The translations under genes were made by a program, and so were the position numbers. DNA of 64,000 bases from Stenotrophomonas maltophilia (GTDB taxonomy: Bacteria; Pseudomonadota; Gammaproteobacteria; Xanthomonadales; Xanthomonadaceae). The DNA lies in the NCBI RefSeq assembly GCF_006970445.1, contig NZ_CP033877.1, forward strand, positions 1,496,750-1,560,749, written 5' to 3'. Shown here one piece after another: positions 1-7,327 of the stretch; the first letter of the stretch is position 1, and the number at the start of each line of letters is the position of its first letter. A model generated the notes under the pieces. That model worked only from the letters and a program-made list of their open reading frames with translations. It was not told where the DNA came from and ran no database searches.

Positions 1-1008
1 CTGGCCGTTCTCGAAGGCCCACTTGAAGAAGGCCAGGGTGTCCTGGTTGCGCTTGGCGTCCTTCGGCTTCTTCTGCATCAGCATGAAGTTGGTGGCGGTG
101 ATCGGCCACGCCTGCTCGCCCGGTGCGTTGGTGATGACCAGGTTGAAGTCCTTGGCGCTGGCCCAGTCGGCGCTGGCGGCCGCGGCGGCGAAGGTTTCCG
201 CGCTCGGCTCGACCCAGTTGCCGGCCGCGTTCTGCATGGCGGTGTACGGCATGCCGTTCTGCAGCGCGTAGGCCAGTTCGACGTAGCCGATCGAGCCCTT
301 GATCTGCTTCACGTACGAAGCAACGCCTTCATTACCCTTGCCACCGACGCCGTCCGGCCACTGCACCGAGGTGCCTTCGCCGACCTTGGTCTTCCACTCC
401 GGGCTGACCTTGGACAGGTAGTTGGAGAAGTTGAAGGTGGTGCCCGAACCGTCCGAACGGTGGACCAGGGTGATCTTGCCGTCCGGCAGCTTCACGCCCG
501 GGTTGGCGGCGACGATGGCCGGGTCGTTCCAGGTCTTGACCTTGCCCAGGAAGATGTCGGCCAGCAGGGCGCCGCTCAGGCGCAGCTTGCCGCCTTCCAG
601 GCCTTCGATGTTGACCACCGGCACCACGCCGCCGATCGCGGACGGGAACTGCGCCAGGCCGGCCTGGGCCAGCTCTTCGCTGCTCAGCGGCTTGTCGGAG
701 GAACCGAAGTCGACGGTGCCGGCCTTGATCTGGGCAATGCCGCCACCAGAGCCGATCGACTGGTAGTTGATCTTGGCGCCGGTGCTGGCGTTGTAGTCAG
801 CCGACCACTTGGAGACCAGCGGGAAGATGAAGGACGCGCCCGCGCCGGACACTTCGGCGGTCACCTTGGCACCGGCACCGGCGGCGGCCGGGGCAGCGGC
901 ACCGTCGGCAGCCGGCTGCTGTGCGGCCTGCTTGTCGCCACCGCAGGCCGACAGGCCCAGGGCGATGGCCAGGGAAAGGGCGGCAAGGCCGGCCGAGTGC
1001 AGTTTCAT
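1..1008 (-). CDS. pstS: Phosphate ABC transporter substrate-binding lipoprotein PstS, C-terminus cut by window edge
   Basis: High-affinity phosphate-binding component of the Pst importer. The 336 residues inside the window start with a lipoprotein signal whose lipobox LSAC places the lipidated cysteine at residue 22, followed by an Ala/Pro/Gly linker. The mature part has the family hallmarks GAGASFIFP, SIGSGGGIAQIK, VDFGSSD and RSDGSGTTFNF, which form the phosphate pocket. Roughly 30 C-terminal residues are missing at the left edge, judging from the paralogue at 1600-2616. Pst permease and ATPase genes would be expected further left, outside the window. Sequence resembling a PHO box lies 64-90 bases upstream, so PhoB control is likely. 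The lipid anchor distinguishes this copy from its neighbour. Confidence 0.93.
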   Translation of the reverse strand, partial: MKLHSAGLAALSLAIALGLSACGGDKQAAQQPAADGAAAPAAAGAGAKVTAEVSGAGASFIFPLVSKWSADYNASTGAKINYQSIGSGGGIAQIKAGTVDFGSSDKPLSSEELAQAGLAQFPSAIGGVVPVVNIEGLEGGKLRLSGALLADIFLGKVKTWNDPAIVAANPGVKLPDGKITLVHRSDGSGTTFNFSNYLSKVSPEWKTKVGEGTSVQWPDGVGGKGNEGVASYVKQIKGSIGYVELAYALQNGMPYTAMQNAAGNWVEPSAETFAAAAASADWASAKDFNLVITNAPGEQAWPITATNFMLMQKKPKDAKRNQDTLAFFKWAFENGQ

Positions 1009-1071
1009 GGTCACTCCATAGCGGGGAAGAGCCGACGTTGTCGGCGGATGCGGCTATGAAATGATGTTTTT

Positions 1072-1098
1072 GTTACAGCCGTATTACGACCATGACAG
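1072..1098 (-). promoter_or_regulatory. Probable PHO box upstream of pstS (lipoprotein copy)
   Basis: Read on the minus strand, this stretch contains CTGTCAT-GGTC-GTAATAC and, overlapping it, TCGTAAT-ACGG-CTGTAAC. These resemble the PhoB-binding 7-4-7 direct repeat (CTGTCAT spaced by four bases). The match is imperfect and the exact register is ambiguous, but phosphate-regulated neighbours support it. Confidence 0.55.
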
Positions 1099-1267
1099 AG
1101 GTGTCCTGGATCACGTTCTGACAAGGGTTTCACGGGGTTGGCCTCCATCCCGCCGAGCCCGGGATGCCCCGGATCTGCGCACCGATATGACGGCCGGGGC
1201 TCTACAAACGCTCTTGCCTTTGCTTCTGCCTTCCATGACCCCACCGCGCCCCCGATGAACTGTCCAG

Positions 1268-1451
1268 AGTCGGCGCAGGGCCCAGCCCGGGACCGTTCGC
1301 GCCATGGATGGCGCGATCGAGCCCCCATGGGTGAGGGCGCTTTGCCTGCGAGGCACTGCCTCGCAAGCGCCCGAACGCACAGCCGCCAGCGGCTGGGCCG
1401 GACCGCGGAGCGGGGTTTACGGCGTGTCCCGGGCTGGGCCCTGCGCCGACT
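1268..1451. repeat. Inverted-repeat element with 26-base perfect arms
   Basis: Positions 1268-1293 and 1426-1451 are perfect reverse complements. The interior carries CCATGG-centred motifs (around 1302-1330) and GGGGTTTACGGCGT near 1412-1425. The element at 9180-9281 shares these interior motifs but has unrelated arm sequence. No coding capacity is evident. It looks like a small dispersed, possibly non-autonomous element. Confidence 0.7.
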
Positions 1452-1493
1452 CCGGGCAGTAGATTGGATGCGCAGCGCTCTTCACGACCAATC

Positions 1494-1535
1494 CCGAAAA
1501 AACAAGAAGAGCGCGAGATCTCGAGGATCTCGCGC
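1494..1535 (-). terminator. Rho-independent terminator of the secreted pstS
   Basis: On the minus strand the perfect stem formed by 1526-1535 and 1511-1520 is followed by a T-rich run (complement of the A-rich 1497-1509). It lies about 65 bases after the pstS stop codon. Confidence 0.8.
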
Positions 1536-1599
1536 CCGGGTGGGATCGGCGGGGGAGAGAGGACCCGCCGATCCCGTTCCTGCGGGGGAACGCGCTTGC

Positions 1600-2616
1600 T
1601 TACTTCAGGTTCTGCGACCAGTAGGTCTCGATCTGGCGGACCAGGCTGTCCGGCAGCGGCACGTAGTCCAGCTGGCGGGCCTGGGCGTCGCCGCTCTTGT
1701 AGACCCAGCGGAAGAACTCCTGGGTGGCCTTGCCGTTGGCAGCATTCTTCGGCTTCTTGTGCACCAGGATGAAGTTGGTGGCGGTGATCGGCCAGGACTC
1801 GGCGCCCGGGGCGTTGGTCATCACCAGGTAGAAGTCCTTGGCGCTGGCCCAGTCGGCGCTGGCGGCAGCAGCGGCGAACGAGGCGTCGCTCGGCTGCACG
1901 AACTTGCCGGCGGCGTTCTTCATCGCGGTGTACGACAGCTTGTTCTGCAGTGCGTAGGACAGTTCGACGTAGCCGATGCCGCCCTTGATCTGCTTCACGT
2001 AGGCAGCAACGCCTTCGTTGCCCTTGCCGCCGATGCCGGCCGGCCACTGGACCGAGGTGCCTTCACCGACCGAGGTCTTCCATTCCGGGCTGACCTTGGA
2101 CAGGTAGTTGACGAAGTTGAAGGTGGTGCCCGAACCATCCGAGCGGTGCACGACGGTGATCTTGGCGCTCGGCAGGGTCACGCCCGGGTTCAGCGCGGCG
2201 ATGGCCGGGTCGTTCCAGGTCTTGATCTTGCCCAGGAAGATGTTGGCCAGCACGGTGCCGTCCAGCTTCAGTGCGCCCGGGGCGATACCGGCCACGTTGA
2301 CCACCGGCACCACGCCGCCGATCACCGACGGGAACTGCGCCAGGCCCGAAGCCGCCAGTTCTTCCGGCTTCAGCGGGGCGTCGGAGGAGCCGAAATCAAC
2401 GGTCTTGGCCTTGATCTGCGCAATGCCGCCGCCGGAACCGATCGACTGGTAGTTGACCTTGTTGCTGGTGGCAGCGTTGTAGTCGGCCGACCACTTCGAC
2501 ATCACCGGGTAGATGAACGAGGCGCCCGCGCCGGTGATTTCAGCGGCGTTGGCGGCGAACACGGACGACGCTGCGAAGACGGCAACGGCAACGCGCGACT
2601 TGAAGGCGTGGATCAC
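1600..2616 (-). CDS. pstS: Phosphate ABC transporter substrate-binding protein PstS, secreted form
   Basis: Second PstS, 338 residues, paralogous over its whole length to the lipoprotein copy to the left (shared motifs SIGSGGGIAQIKAKTVDFGS and HRSDGSGTTFNF). It binds inorganic phosphate in the periplasm. I place the start at a GTG at 2616 because AGGAG sits seven bases before it and the encoded N-terminus is then a clean Sec signal ending in AANA before AEITGAG; an upstream in-frame start would add 32 residues of non-signal sequence. There is no lipobox cysteine. Two PHO-box-like repeats lie at 2671-2721, and a phosphate porin is divergent, so all three genes belong to the phosphate-starvation response. 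The two copies may serve different affinities or PstCAB complexes. Confidence 0.93.
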   Translation of the reverse strand: MIHAFKSRVAVAVFAASSVFAANAAEITGAGASFIYPVMSKWSADYNAATSNKVNYQSIGSGGGIAQIKAKTVDFGSSDAPLKPEELAASGLAQFPSVIGGVVPVVNVAGIAPGALKLDGTVLANIFLGKIKTWNDPAIAALNPGVTLPSAKITVVHRSDGSGTTFNFVNYLSKVSPEWKTSVGEGTSVQWPAGIGGKGNEGVAAYVKQIKGGIGYVELSYALQNKLSYTAMKNAAGKFVQPSDASFAAAAASADWASAKDFYLVMTNAPGAESWPITATNFILVHKKPKNAANGKATQEFFRWVYKSGDAQARQLDYVPLPDSLVRQIETYWSQNLK

Positions 2617-2670
2617 GGGGTGGCTCCTGGGTTGATTGGGATGCGGGGTTACCCGCCCGGCGCACATTCC

Positions 2671-2721
2671 ATAACGGTTCGATGACAGCGCAGGGACCGT
2701 TGTATGACGCAACCGTTACAG
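2671..2721 (-). promoter_or_regulatory. Tandem PHO boxes upstream of pstS (secreted copy)
   Basis: On the minus strand there are two 7-4-7 repeats: CTGTCAT-CGAA-CCGTTAT (2671-2688) and CTGTAAC-GGTT-GCGTCAT (2704-2721). The two are 33 bases apart, three helical turns, as expected for cooperative PhoB binding. Confidence 0.75.
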
Positions 2722-3063
2722 CGCCGCCCGGCGCCCGCGCAGCGCGGGCTGTGAAGGTTTCGCGCAGCGGCTGGGGCGGTCATGCGGGCACAAGGGAGCT
2801 GCGCCGGCATCGGTTGCGGTCACCTTCTATAGATGGCCGACGAGGTGACCGCTGCCTTCCTTCGCGCGGTCTGCGCCTGGCATCGCGCAGGGATGCCGCG
2901 TCATCCGTGCGAAACCAAAGGGCGCGGACGAGGACGGTGTGGTGGCCTGCCGGGGTGTCGGCGCCGATACGCCGCGCCATATGCCGCAAGGGATCGACAA
3001 GCATGTGGCTGCAAATGAGTCGTACGCATGACCGCACGAAGAAATCTGTGGTTGGTGCTCAAT

Positions 3064-3081
3064 CTGTCATTCGGCTGTCAT
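3064..3081 (+). promoter_or_regulatory. PHO box of the phosphate-selective porin gene
   Basis: CTGTCAT-TCGG-CTGTCAT: two exact seven-base half-sites with a four-base spacer, the best PHO box in the window. It lies 89 bases before the porin start codon. Confidence 0.9.
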
Positions 3082-3170
3082 GGTTTTAACGGAACGTTCG
3101 CAAAACGCTTGACCGGCCTGCCGGCGTGGCGTTCTGCCCAAGCCATTCCAACCCTCTGGAGAAATCCAAA

Positions 3171-4403
3171 ATGCGTTCCCATTTGCTCGCCGCCGCGGTC
3201 GTTGCAAGCCTCGGTCTGGTTTCCGCCGACGCCTTCGCAGCCCCCGCCAGCTCGGGCGTGTCCCAGGCACAGTTGCAGCAGCTGCAGGCACAGATCGCTG
3301 CGCTGCAGGCCCAGGTCCAGCAGTTGCAGAACGATTCGCAGGCGCTGCAGGCGCAGTCCGACGCGCAGTCCGAAGTGAACATCACCCAGGCCCAGGCCCT
3401 GGAAGGTGCGCAGAAGACCCAGACCAGCGTCGACAAGCTGGCCAAGCTGGTCAATGACAACAAGATTGGCGGTCGCATGTTCTTCGACCTGACCAACATC
3501 GACAAGACCAGCAACGGCAAGGACACCGCCGCCAGCGGCACCGGTCTGGACGTCAAGCGCTTCTACCTGACCGTCGACCACAAGTTCAACGACATCTGGT
3601 CGGCGAACCTGACCACCGACTTCCAGTACAGCTCGGCCATCGGCAACACCGAACTGTTCGTCAAGAAGGCCTACGTGCAGGGCAGCTTCGACCCGGCCTT
3701 CAACCTGCGCGTCGGTGCCGCCGACATGCCGTGGATCCCGTACGTCGAGAAGTTCTACGGCATGCGTTATGTCGAGAACACCCTGACCGACCGCCTGAAG
3801 TACGGCAACTCGTCCGACTGGGGCCTGCATGGCTTCGGCAACCTGGGCAACAACTTCAACTACGCCGTGTCGGTCGTGTCCGGCGCCGGCTACAAGAACC
3901 CGACCCGCAGCAAGGGCATGGACGTGGAAGGCCGCGTGGCCTACACCCCGAACGAAAACTTCGTGGTGGCCGTCGGCGGCTACAGCGGCAAGCTGGGCAA
4001 GGAAACCGACATCCAGAGCGCCGAGAACACCTACACCCGCGCCAACGCGATGGTCGCCTACGCCGACAGCAACTTCCGCGTCGGTGGCGAGTACTTCCAG
4101 GCCAAGAACCTCAACAACGTGCTGACTGTTGCCACCGACAAGACCAGCGGCTGGTCGGTGTGGGGCAGCGTGCGCGTCACCGACGGCGGCATCAATGTGT
4201 TCGGTCGTTACGATGACACCGACGTCAGCAAGACCCTGGACCCGACCCTGAGCGACAAGTACTGGAACGTCGGCGTCGAGTTCCCGGTCATGAAGAACCT
4301 CAAGCTGTCGACCGTGTACAAGTACACGCACCTGGCCAACGCCGGCGACAAGAAGAACGACAAGACCAAGGAATTCGGCGTCTGGGGCGATCTGTCGTTC
4401 TGA
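3171..4403 (+). CDS. oprP: Phosphate-selective porin (OprP/OprO family)
   Basis: Outer-membrane channel for phosphate or polyphosphate uptake. The 410-residue product begins with a Sec signal (MRSHLLAAAVVASLGL, cleavage near AFA). A Gln-rich coiled coil of about 50 residues follows (around residues 28-75, repeated LQAQ and LQQLQ), and then a barrel-like body with alternating aromatic strands ends in a terminal phenylalanine (DLSF), as in outer-membrane porins. An N-terminal coiled coil ahead of the barrel is typical of OprP-type porins in this family. The start at 3171 follows CTCTGGAGAAATCCAAA. A perfect PHO box upstream and the divergent pstS support phosphate-starvation control. The family call is firm; strict phosphate selectivity is inferred. 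Confidence 0.88.
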   Translation: MRSHLLAAAVVASLGLVSADAFAAPASSGVSQAQLQQLQAQIAALQAQVQQLQNDSQALQAQSDAQSEVNITQAQALEGAQKTQTSVDKLAKLVNDNKIGGRMFFDLTNIDKTSNGKDTAASGTGLDVKRFYLTVDHKFNDIWSANLTTDFQYSSAIGNTELFVKKAYVQGSFDPAFNLRVGAADMPWIPYVEKFYGMRYVENTLTDRLKYGNSSDWGLHGFGNLGNNFNYAVSVVSGAGYKNPTRSKGMDVEGRVAYTPNENFVVAVGGYSGKLGKETDIQSAENTYTRANAMVAYADSNFRVGGEYFQAKNLNNVLTVATDKTSGWSVWGSVRVTDGGINVFGRYDDTDVSKTLDPTLSDKYWNVGVEFPVMKNLKLSTVYKYTHLANAGDKKNDKTKEFGVWGDLSF

Positions 4404-4430
4404 TCACCTGAAGCACAGTGTCTTAAAGGG

Positions 4431-4463
4431 AGACGGCGGGCCTTGTGCCCGCCGTCTTCGTTT
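4431..4463. terminator. Terminator between the convergent porin and nth genes
   Basis: A ten-base perfect stem (4431-4440 with 4448-4457) is followed by a T-rich stretch on the plus strand. It lies 28 bases after the porin stop and could also stop transcripts of nth. Confidence 0.75.
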
Positions 4464-4482
4464 CGTCACAACACGTTCCGCG

Positions 4483-5175
4483 TCACGCCTCGGCCGTGGT
4501 CTTTTCCTTGAACCGGCACAGGTCGGCGATCACGCAGCCCGGGCAATCCGGCTTGCGCGCCTTGCACACGTAGCGGCCATGCAGGATCAGCCAATGGTGC
4601 GCGTCGAGCAGGAACTCGGCCGGAATCACCTTCACCAGCGTATCTTCCACCTCGCGCACGTTCTTGCCCGGGGCCAGGCCGGTACGGTTGGAGACGCGGA
4701 AGATGTGCGTGTCCACCGCCATCACCGGCTCGCCGAACGCGGTGTTGAGCACCACGTTGGCGGTCTTGCGGCCGACACCGGGCAGCGCTTCCAGCGCTTC
4801 GCGGTCGCGCGGCACTTCGCCGCCGTACTTCTGCAGCAGGATCGCGCAGGTGGCGATCACGTTCTTTGCCTTGGCGTTGAACAGCCCGATGGTGGCGATG
4901 TACTGCTTCAGGCCATCCTCGCCGAGCGCAAGGATCTTCGCCGGGGTGTTGGCGACCGGGAACAGGCGACGCGTGGCCTTGTTGACGCCGACGTCGGTGG
5001 CCTGCGCGGACAGCGCCACGGCCACCAGCAGCTCGAACGGCGAGCTGTACTCCAGTTCGGTCTTCGGATGCGGATTGAGTTCGCGCAGGCGGGTGAACAT
5101 CTCCACCACGTCGGCGCGCGGCATGCGGCCGCCGCGTCGCGCCGGTGCGCGGGTGGTCTTCCTTGCGGTGGCCAT
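4483..5175 (-). CDS. nth: Endonuclease III, DNA glycosylase/AP lyase
   Basis: Base-excision repair enzyme that removes oxidised pyrimidines and nicks abasic sites. In the 230-residue product the helix-hairpin-helix LPGVGRKTANVVL is at 131-143 with the Schiff-base lysine K137, the catalytic aspartate is D155 (AVDTHIFRV), and the 4Fe-4S ligands C204, C211, C214 and C220 keep the canonical C-x6-C-x2-C-x5-C spacing. A basic N-terminal extension of about 18 residues is present. Its ATG shares one base with the stop codon of the upstream unknown gene (TAATG), so the two are translationally coupled, probably behind the crotonase gene. Confidence 0.97.
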   Translation of the reverse strand: MATARKTTRAPARRGGRMPRADVVEMFTRLRELNPHPKTELEYSSPFELLVAVALSAQATDVGVNKATRRLFPVANTPAKILALGEDGLKQYIATIGLFNAKAKNVIATCAILLQKYGGEVPRDREALEALPGVGRKTANVVLNTAFGEPVMAVDTHIFRVSNRTGLAPGKNVREVEDTLVKVIPAEFLLDAHHWLILHGRYVCKARKPDCPGCVIADLCRFKEKTTAEA

Positions 5176-5528
5176 TACTGTTCCTTGCCGGTGGCGCGGG
5201 CCTTGGCCCGGGCGAGAATCGCGGCCGCCGCAGCGGGCAGGGCGGGCTTCACGTCCGGCGCCGGGGCCGGGGTGCGACGTGCATCGCGCTCGGCCTCGCG
5301 GCGGGCCAGGCGCACCGCGCGGGCGCGATAGCGTTCGCGTGCGGCCCAGGCCGCCTGCAGCTGCTGCTGGGCCTGGCACAGGCGTTGCGGAAGGTCCGGG
5401 TGGTCGGGCAGCAACCGGTCATCGCCGGCATGGACGACGTAGTCCATCAGGCCGGCCTGCAGTGCGCCATCGAGATCGTCTGCCTGGACCCGGGCGAACA
5501 GCTGCGCGGGGTTGGGTCGGGATGCCAT
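5175..5528 (-). CDS. Conserved-looking protein of unknown function between a crotonase and nth
   Basis: I do not recognise a family. The 117-residue product (starting MASRPNPAQLFARVQADD) is highly charged and Ala/Arg-rich, predicted mostly helical, with a basic central stretch (ARERYRARAVRLARREAERD) and no signal peptide or membrane segment. It starts four bases after the crotonase stop and its TAA overlaps the nth ATG, so it is very likely translated as the middle gene of a three-gene unit. The tight packing is the main evidence that it is real. A nucleic-acid-binding role would fit the charge and the neighbour but is speculation. Confidence 0.7.
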   Translation of the reverse strand: MASRPNPAQLFARVQADDLDGALQAGLMDYVVHAGDDRLLPDHPDLPQRLCQAQQQLQAAWAARERYRARAVRLARREAERDARRTPAPAPDVKPALPAAAAAILARAKARATGKEQ

Positions 5529-5532
5529 GGCG

Positions 5533-6315
5533 TCAGCGGTTCTGGAACGCCGGCGGGCGGCGCTGCAGGAACGCGCTGGTGCCTTCGCGCATGTCTTCGG
5601 TGGCGAACAGCAGGCCGAACTGCGCGCTTTCATACTCCAACCCGGCTTCCAGGCTGCATTCGCCGCCCACGTGCACCGCATCGAGCAGCCCACGCAGGGC
5701 CAGCGGAGCCGAGCGCGCCAGCTGGCGGGCGATGTCCTGCACGCGGTTGTCCAGCGCGTCGGCGGGCACGACTTCGTTGACGATGCCCAGTTCCAGCGCA
5801 CGCGCGGCATTGATCGGGGCGCCCAGCAGGCACAGCTCCAGGGTAGCGGCACGGCCGCACAGGCGCAGCAGGCGCTGGCTGCCGCCGAAGCCGGGAATCA
5901 GGCCGAGGTTGATTTCCGGCTGGCCAACCTTGGCGGTATCCGCGGCGATGCGCAGGTGGCACGCCATCGCCAGTTCCAGGCCGCCGCCCAGCGCAAATCC
6001 GTTCACACGCGCGATGACCGGCTTGGGCATGCGTTCGATCTGGCGCATCAGGGCCTGGCCCAGCAGCGAGAAATCACGTCCCTGAACGGCGCTGAGTGTG
6101 TTCATCTCGGCGATGTCTGCACCGGCCACGAAGGCCTTCGGGCCCGCCCCGGTCAGCACCACCACGCGCACCTCCGGATCGGCAGCGGCGTCCTTGAAGG
6201 CATCGGCCAGGGCCTGCAGGGTCGCGGCGTTGAGGGCGTTGAGCTTGTCCGGGCGCTGGACGGTCACGGTGCGGATGGCGCCGTCGTCGGCGACAGCGAT
6301 CAGGGCATCGGCCAC
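5533..6315 (-). CDS. Enoyl-CoA hydratase/isomerase (crotonase family)
   Basis: Predicted to hydrate 2-enoyl-CoA to 3-hydroxyacyl-CoA in fatty-acid or aromatic-acid breakdown. The 260-residue product has the crotonase fold from end to end: the oxyanion-hole regions AFVAGADI (61-68) and GFALGGGLE (107-115), and both catalytic glutamates, E114 (GGGLELAM) and E134 (GQPEINLG). Keeping both glutamates suggests a genuine hydratase rather than an isomerase. The start is GTG at 6315 with AGGAG seven bases upstream. It leads the unit with the unknown gene and nth. The exact substrate cannot be read from sequence. Confidence 0.9.
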   Translation of the reverse strand: MADALIAVADDGAIRTVTVQRPDKLNALNAATLQALADAFKDAAADPEVRVVVLTGAGPKAFVAGADIAEMNTLSAVQGRDFSLLGQALMRQIERMPKPVIARVNGFALGGGLELAMACHLRIAADTAKVGQPEINLGLIPGFGGSQRLLRLCGRAATLELCLLGAPINAARALELGIVNEVVPADALDNRVQDIARQLARSAPLALRGLLDAVHVGGECSLEAGLEYESAQFGLLFATEDMREGTSAFLQRRPPAFQNR

Positions 6316-6482
6316 GGGAAAACTCCTGGAACGTTAAAAAAAAGTGATATTGAACTCTGCAAACGCAGACGGGTCATAGCCTGCATCGTGAGTAGCGGTT
6401 ACACGTTGCGCCCGTTATCCTAACCCGTCGCCTCAGGGCGGCGCAGAACGTCCCTGAGTTACCACCCCTGGAGAACTGTTTG

Positions 6483-7184
6483 ATGAAGTTGCGTTCTATC
6501 GCGGTCGCCGTCGCGGCCCTGGCCCTGACGGGCAATGCCTTCGCCCAGGACATCGCGTCCGAGAAGGGCAAGCTGAGTTATTACTTCGGTTACGACTACG
6601 GCAACAACCTGGCGGAGCTGACCGGTCGCGGTGAGCAGCTGGACATCAACTCGGTGGTGAAGGGCCTGCAGGATGCCTACGCCAAGAAGCAGCCGGCGAT
6701 CACCGCCGAGCAGCTGAAGCCGGCCGTTGAAGCGTTCCAGAAGCGCGAGCAGGGCCGTGCCCAGGCTGCCAAGGCCGAGTACGAAAAGGCTGCTGCCGAA
6801 AACAAGACCAAGAGCGATCAGTTCATCGCGGCGAACAAGGCCAAGGCCGGCGTGCAGTCCCTGCCGAGCGGCGTCCAGTACCGCGTGATCGAAGCCGGCA
6901 AGGGTGCCAAGCCGACCCAGGCCAGCACCGTGGCGCTGGAAGTGGCCGGTCCGTTCCCGTACGGCCAGCGCCCGACCGAAGCCCGCCCGGCCCAGCAGAT
7001 CCCGTCGATCAAGGTCAGCGAAGTCGAAATGAAGGCCATGCGCGAGACCCTGCTGCAGATGCCGGCAGGCTCGAAGTGGGAAGTCACCCTGCCGCCGGAC
7101 CAGGCCTACGGTGCCGACCCGCGCACCCCGTTCCCGCCGAACGTGGCTGTGCAGTTCGAGATCAAGCTGGTCAGCGTCAAGTAA
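6483..7184 (+). CDS. FKBP-type peptidyl-prolyl isomerase-like periplasmic protein with an eroded active site
   Basis: A 233-residue secreted protein with a Sec signal ending near NAFAQD. A helical dimerisation domain like the N-terminus of FkpA/Mip follows (about residues 24-115, rich in AEQLKPAVEAFQKREQ), then an FKBP-like domain. The C-terminal part is recognisable (QMPAGSKWEVTLPPDQAYG, then FPPNVAVQFEIKLVSV). The segment that normally reads VxVHYTGxLxDGxxFDSS is replaced by ALEVAGPFPYGQRP, so key prolyl-isomerase residues are missing. A chaperone role without isomerase activity is the likely reading. A TTG at 6480 is an alternative start, but the ATG at 6483 is preferred. A strong terminator follows. 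Confidence 0.8.
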   Translation: MKLRSIAVAVAALALTGNAFAQDIASEKGKLSYYFGYDYGNNLAELTGRGEQLDINSVVKGLQDAYAKKQPAITAEQLKPAVEAFQKREQGRAQAAKAEYEKAAAENKTKSDQFIAANKAKAGVQSLPSGVQYRVIEAGKGAKPTQASTVALEVAGPFPYGQRPTEARPAQQIPSIKVSEVEMKAMRETLLQMPAGSKWEVTLPPDQAYGADPRTPFPPNVAVQFEIKLVSVK

Positions 7185-7200
7185 ATCAAAGCAGCAAACG

Positions 7201-7233
7201 AAACGCGCCGGTGATCCCACCGGCGCGTTTTTG
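7201..7233 (+). terminator. Rho-independent terminator after the FKBP-like gene
   Basis: A 13-base perfect stem (7201-7213 with 7218-7230), a four-base loop and a T run at its 3' edge. It begins 17 bases after the stop codon. Confidence 0.92.
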
Positions 7234-7327
7234 TTTGCGCAGCTGCGACCCCAGGCGCCACGCCATGCGCACCGCATCATCCCGCGCAAATTCAGCCCGA
7301 TCGCGCTACTGTTGCCGGGTGCAAACA

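Larger units (their letters stand above)
1009..1599. other. Intergenic region between the two pstS genes
   Basis: There is no convincing gene here. It holds the probable PHO box of the left pstS (1072-1098), a 184-base inverted-repeat element (1268-1451) and the terminator of the right pstS (1494-1535). Reading frames that cross it have no ribosome-binding site or recognisable domain. Confidence 0.7.
2617..3170. other. Divergent regulatory region between pstS and the phosphate porin gene
   Basis: This 554-base region separates two divergent Pho genes. It has PHO boxes near both ends (2671-2721 and 3064-3081). The middle, about 2760-3050, contains only short unsupported reading frames; I see no gene there. 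Confidence 0.65.

Noticed and set aside
1268..1451. Insertion sequence
   Set aside because: It has inverted arms but is under 200 bases, has no transposase frame and no visible target duplication.
1138..2685. Long plus-strand frame across the secreted pstS gene
   Set aside because: It is the antisense shadow of a PstS whose minus-strand product has all family motifs. The plus-strand product is low-complexity His/Gly/Arg sequence.
2760..3050. Possible small gene between pstS and the porin
   Set aside because: Several short frames overlap in both strands, none with a good ribosome-binding site, signal or conserved motif. Best read as regulatory DNA.
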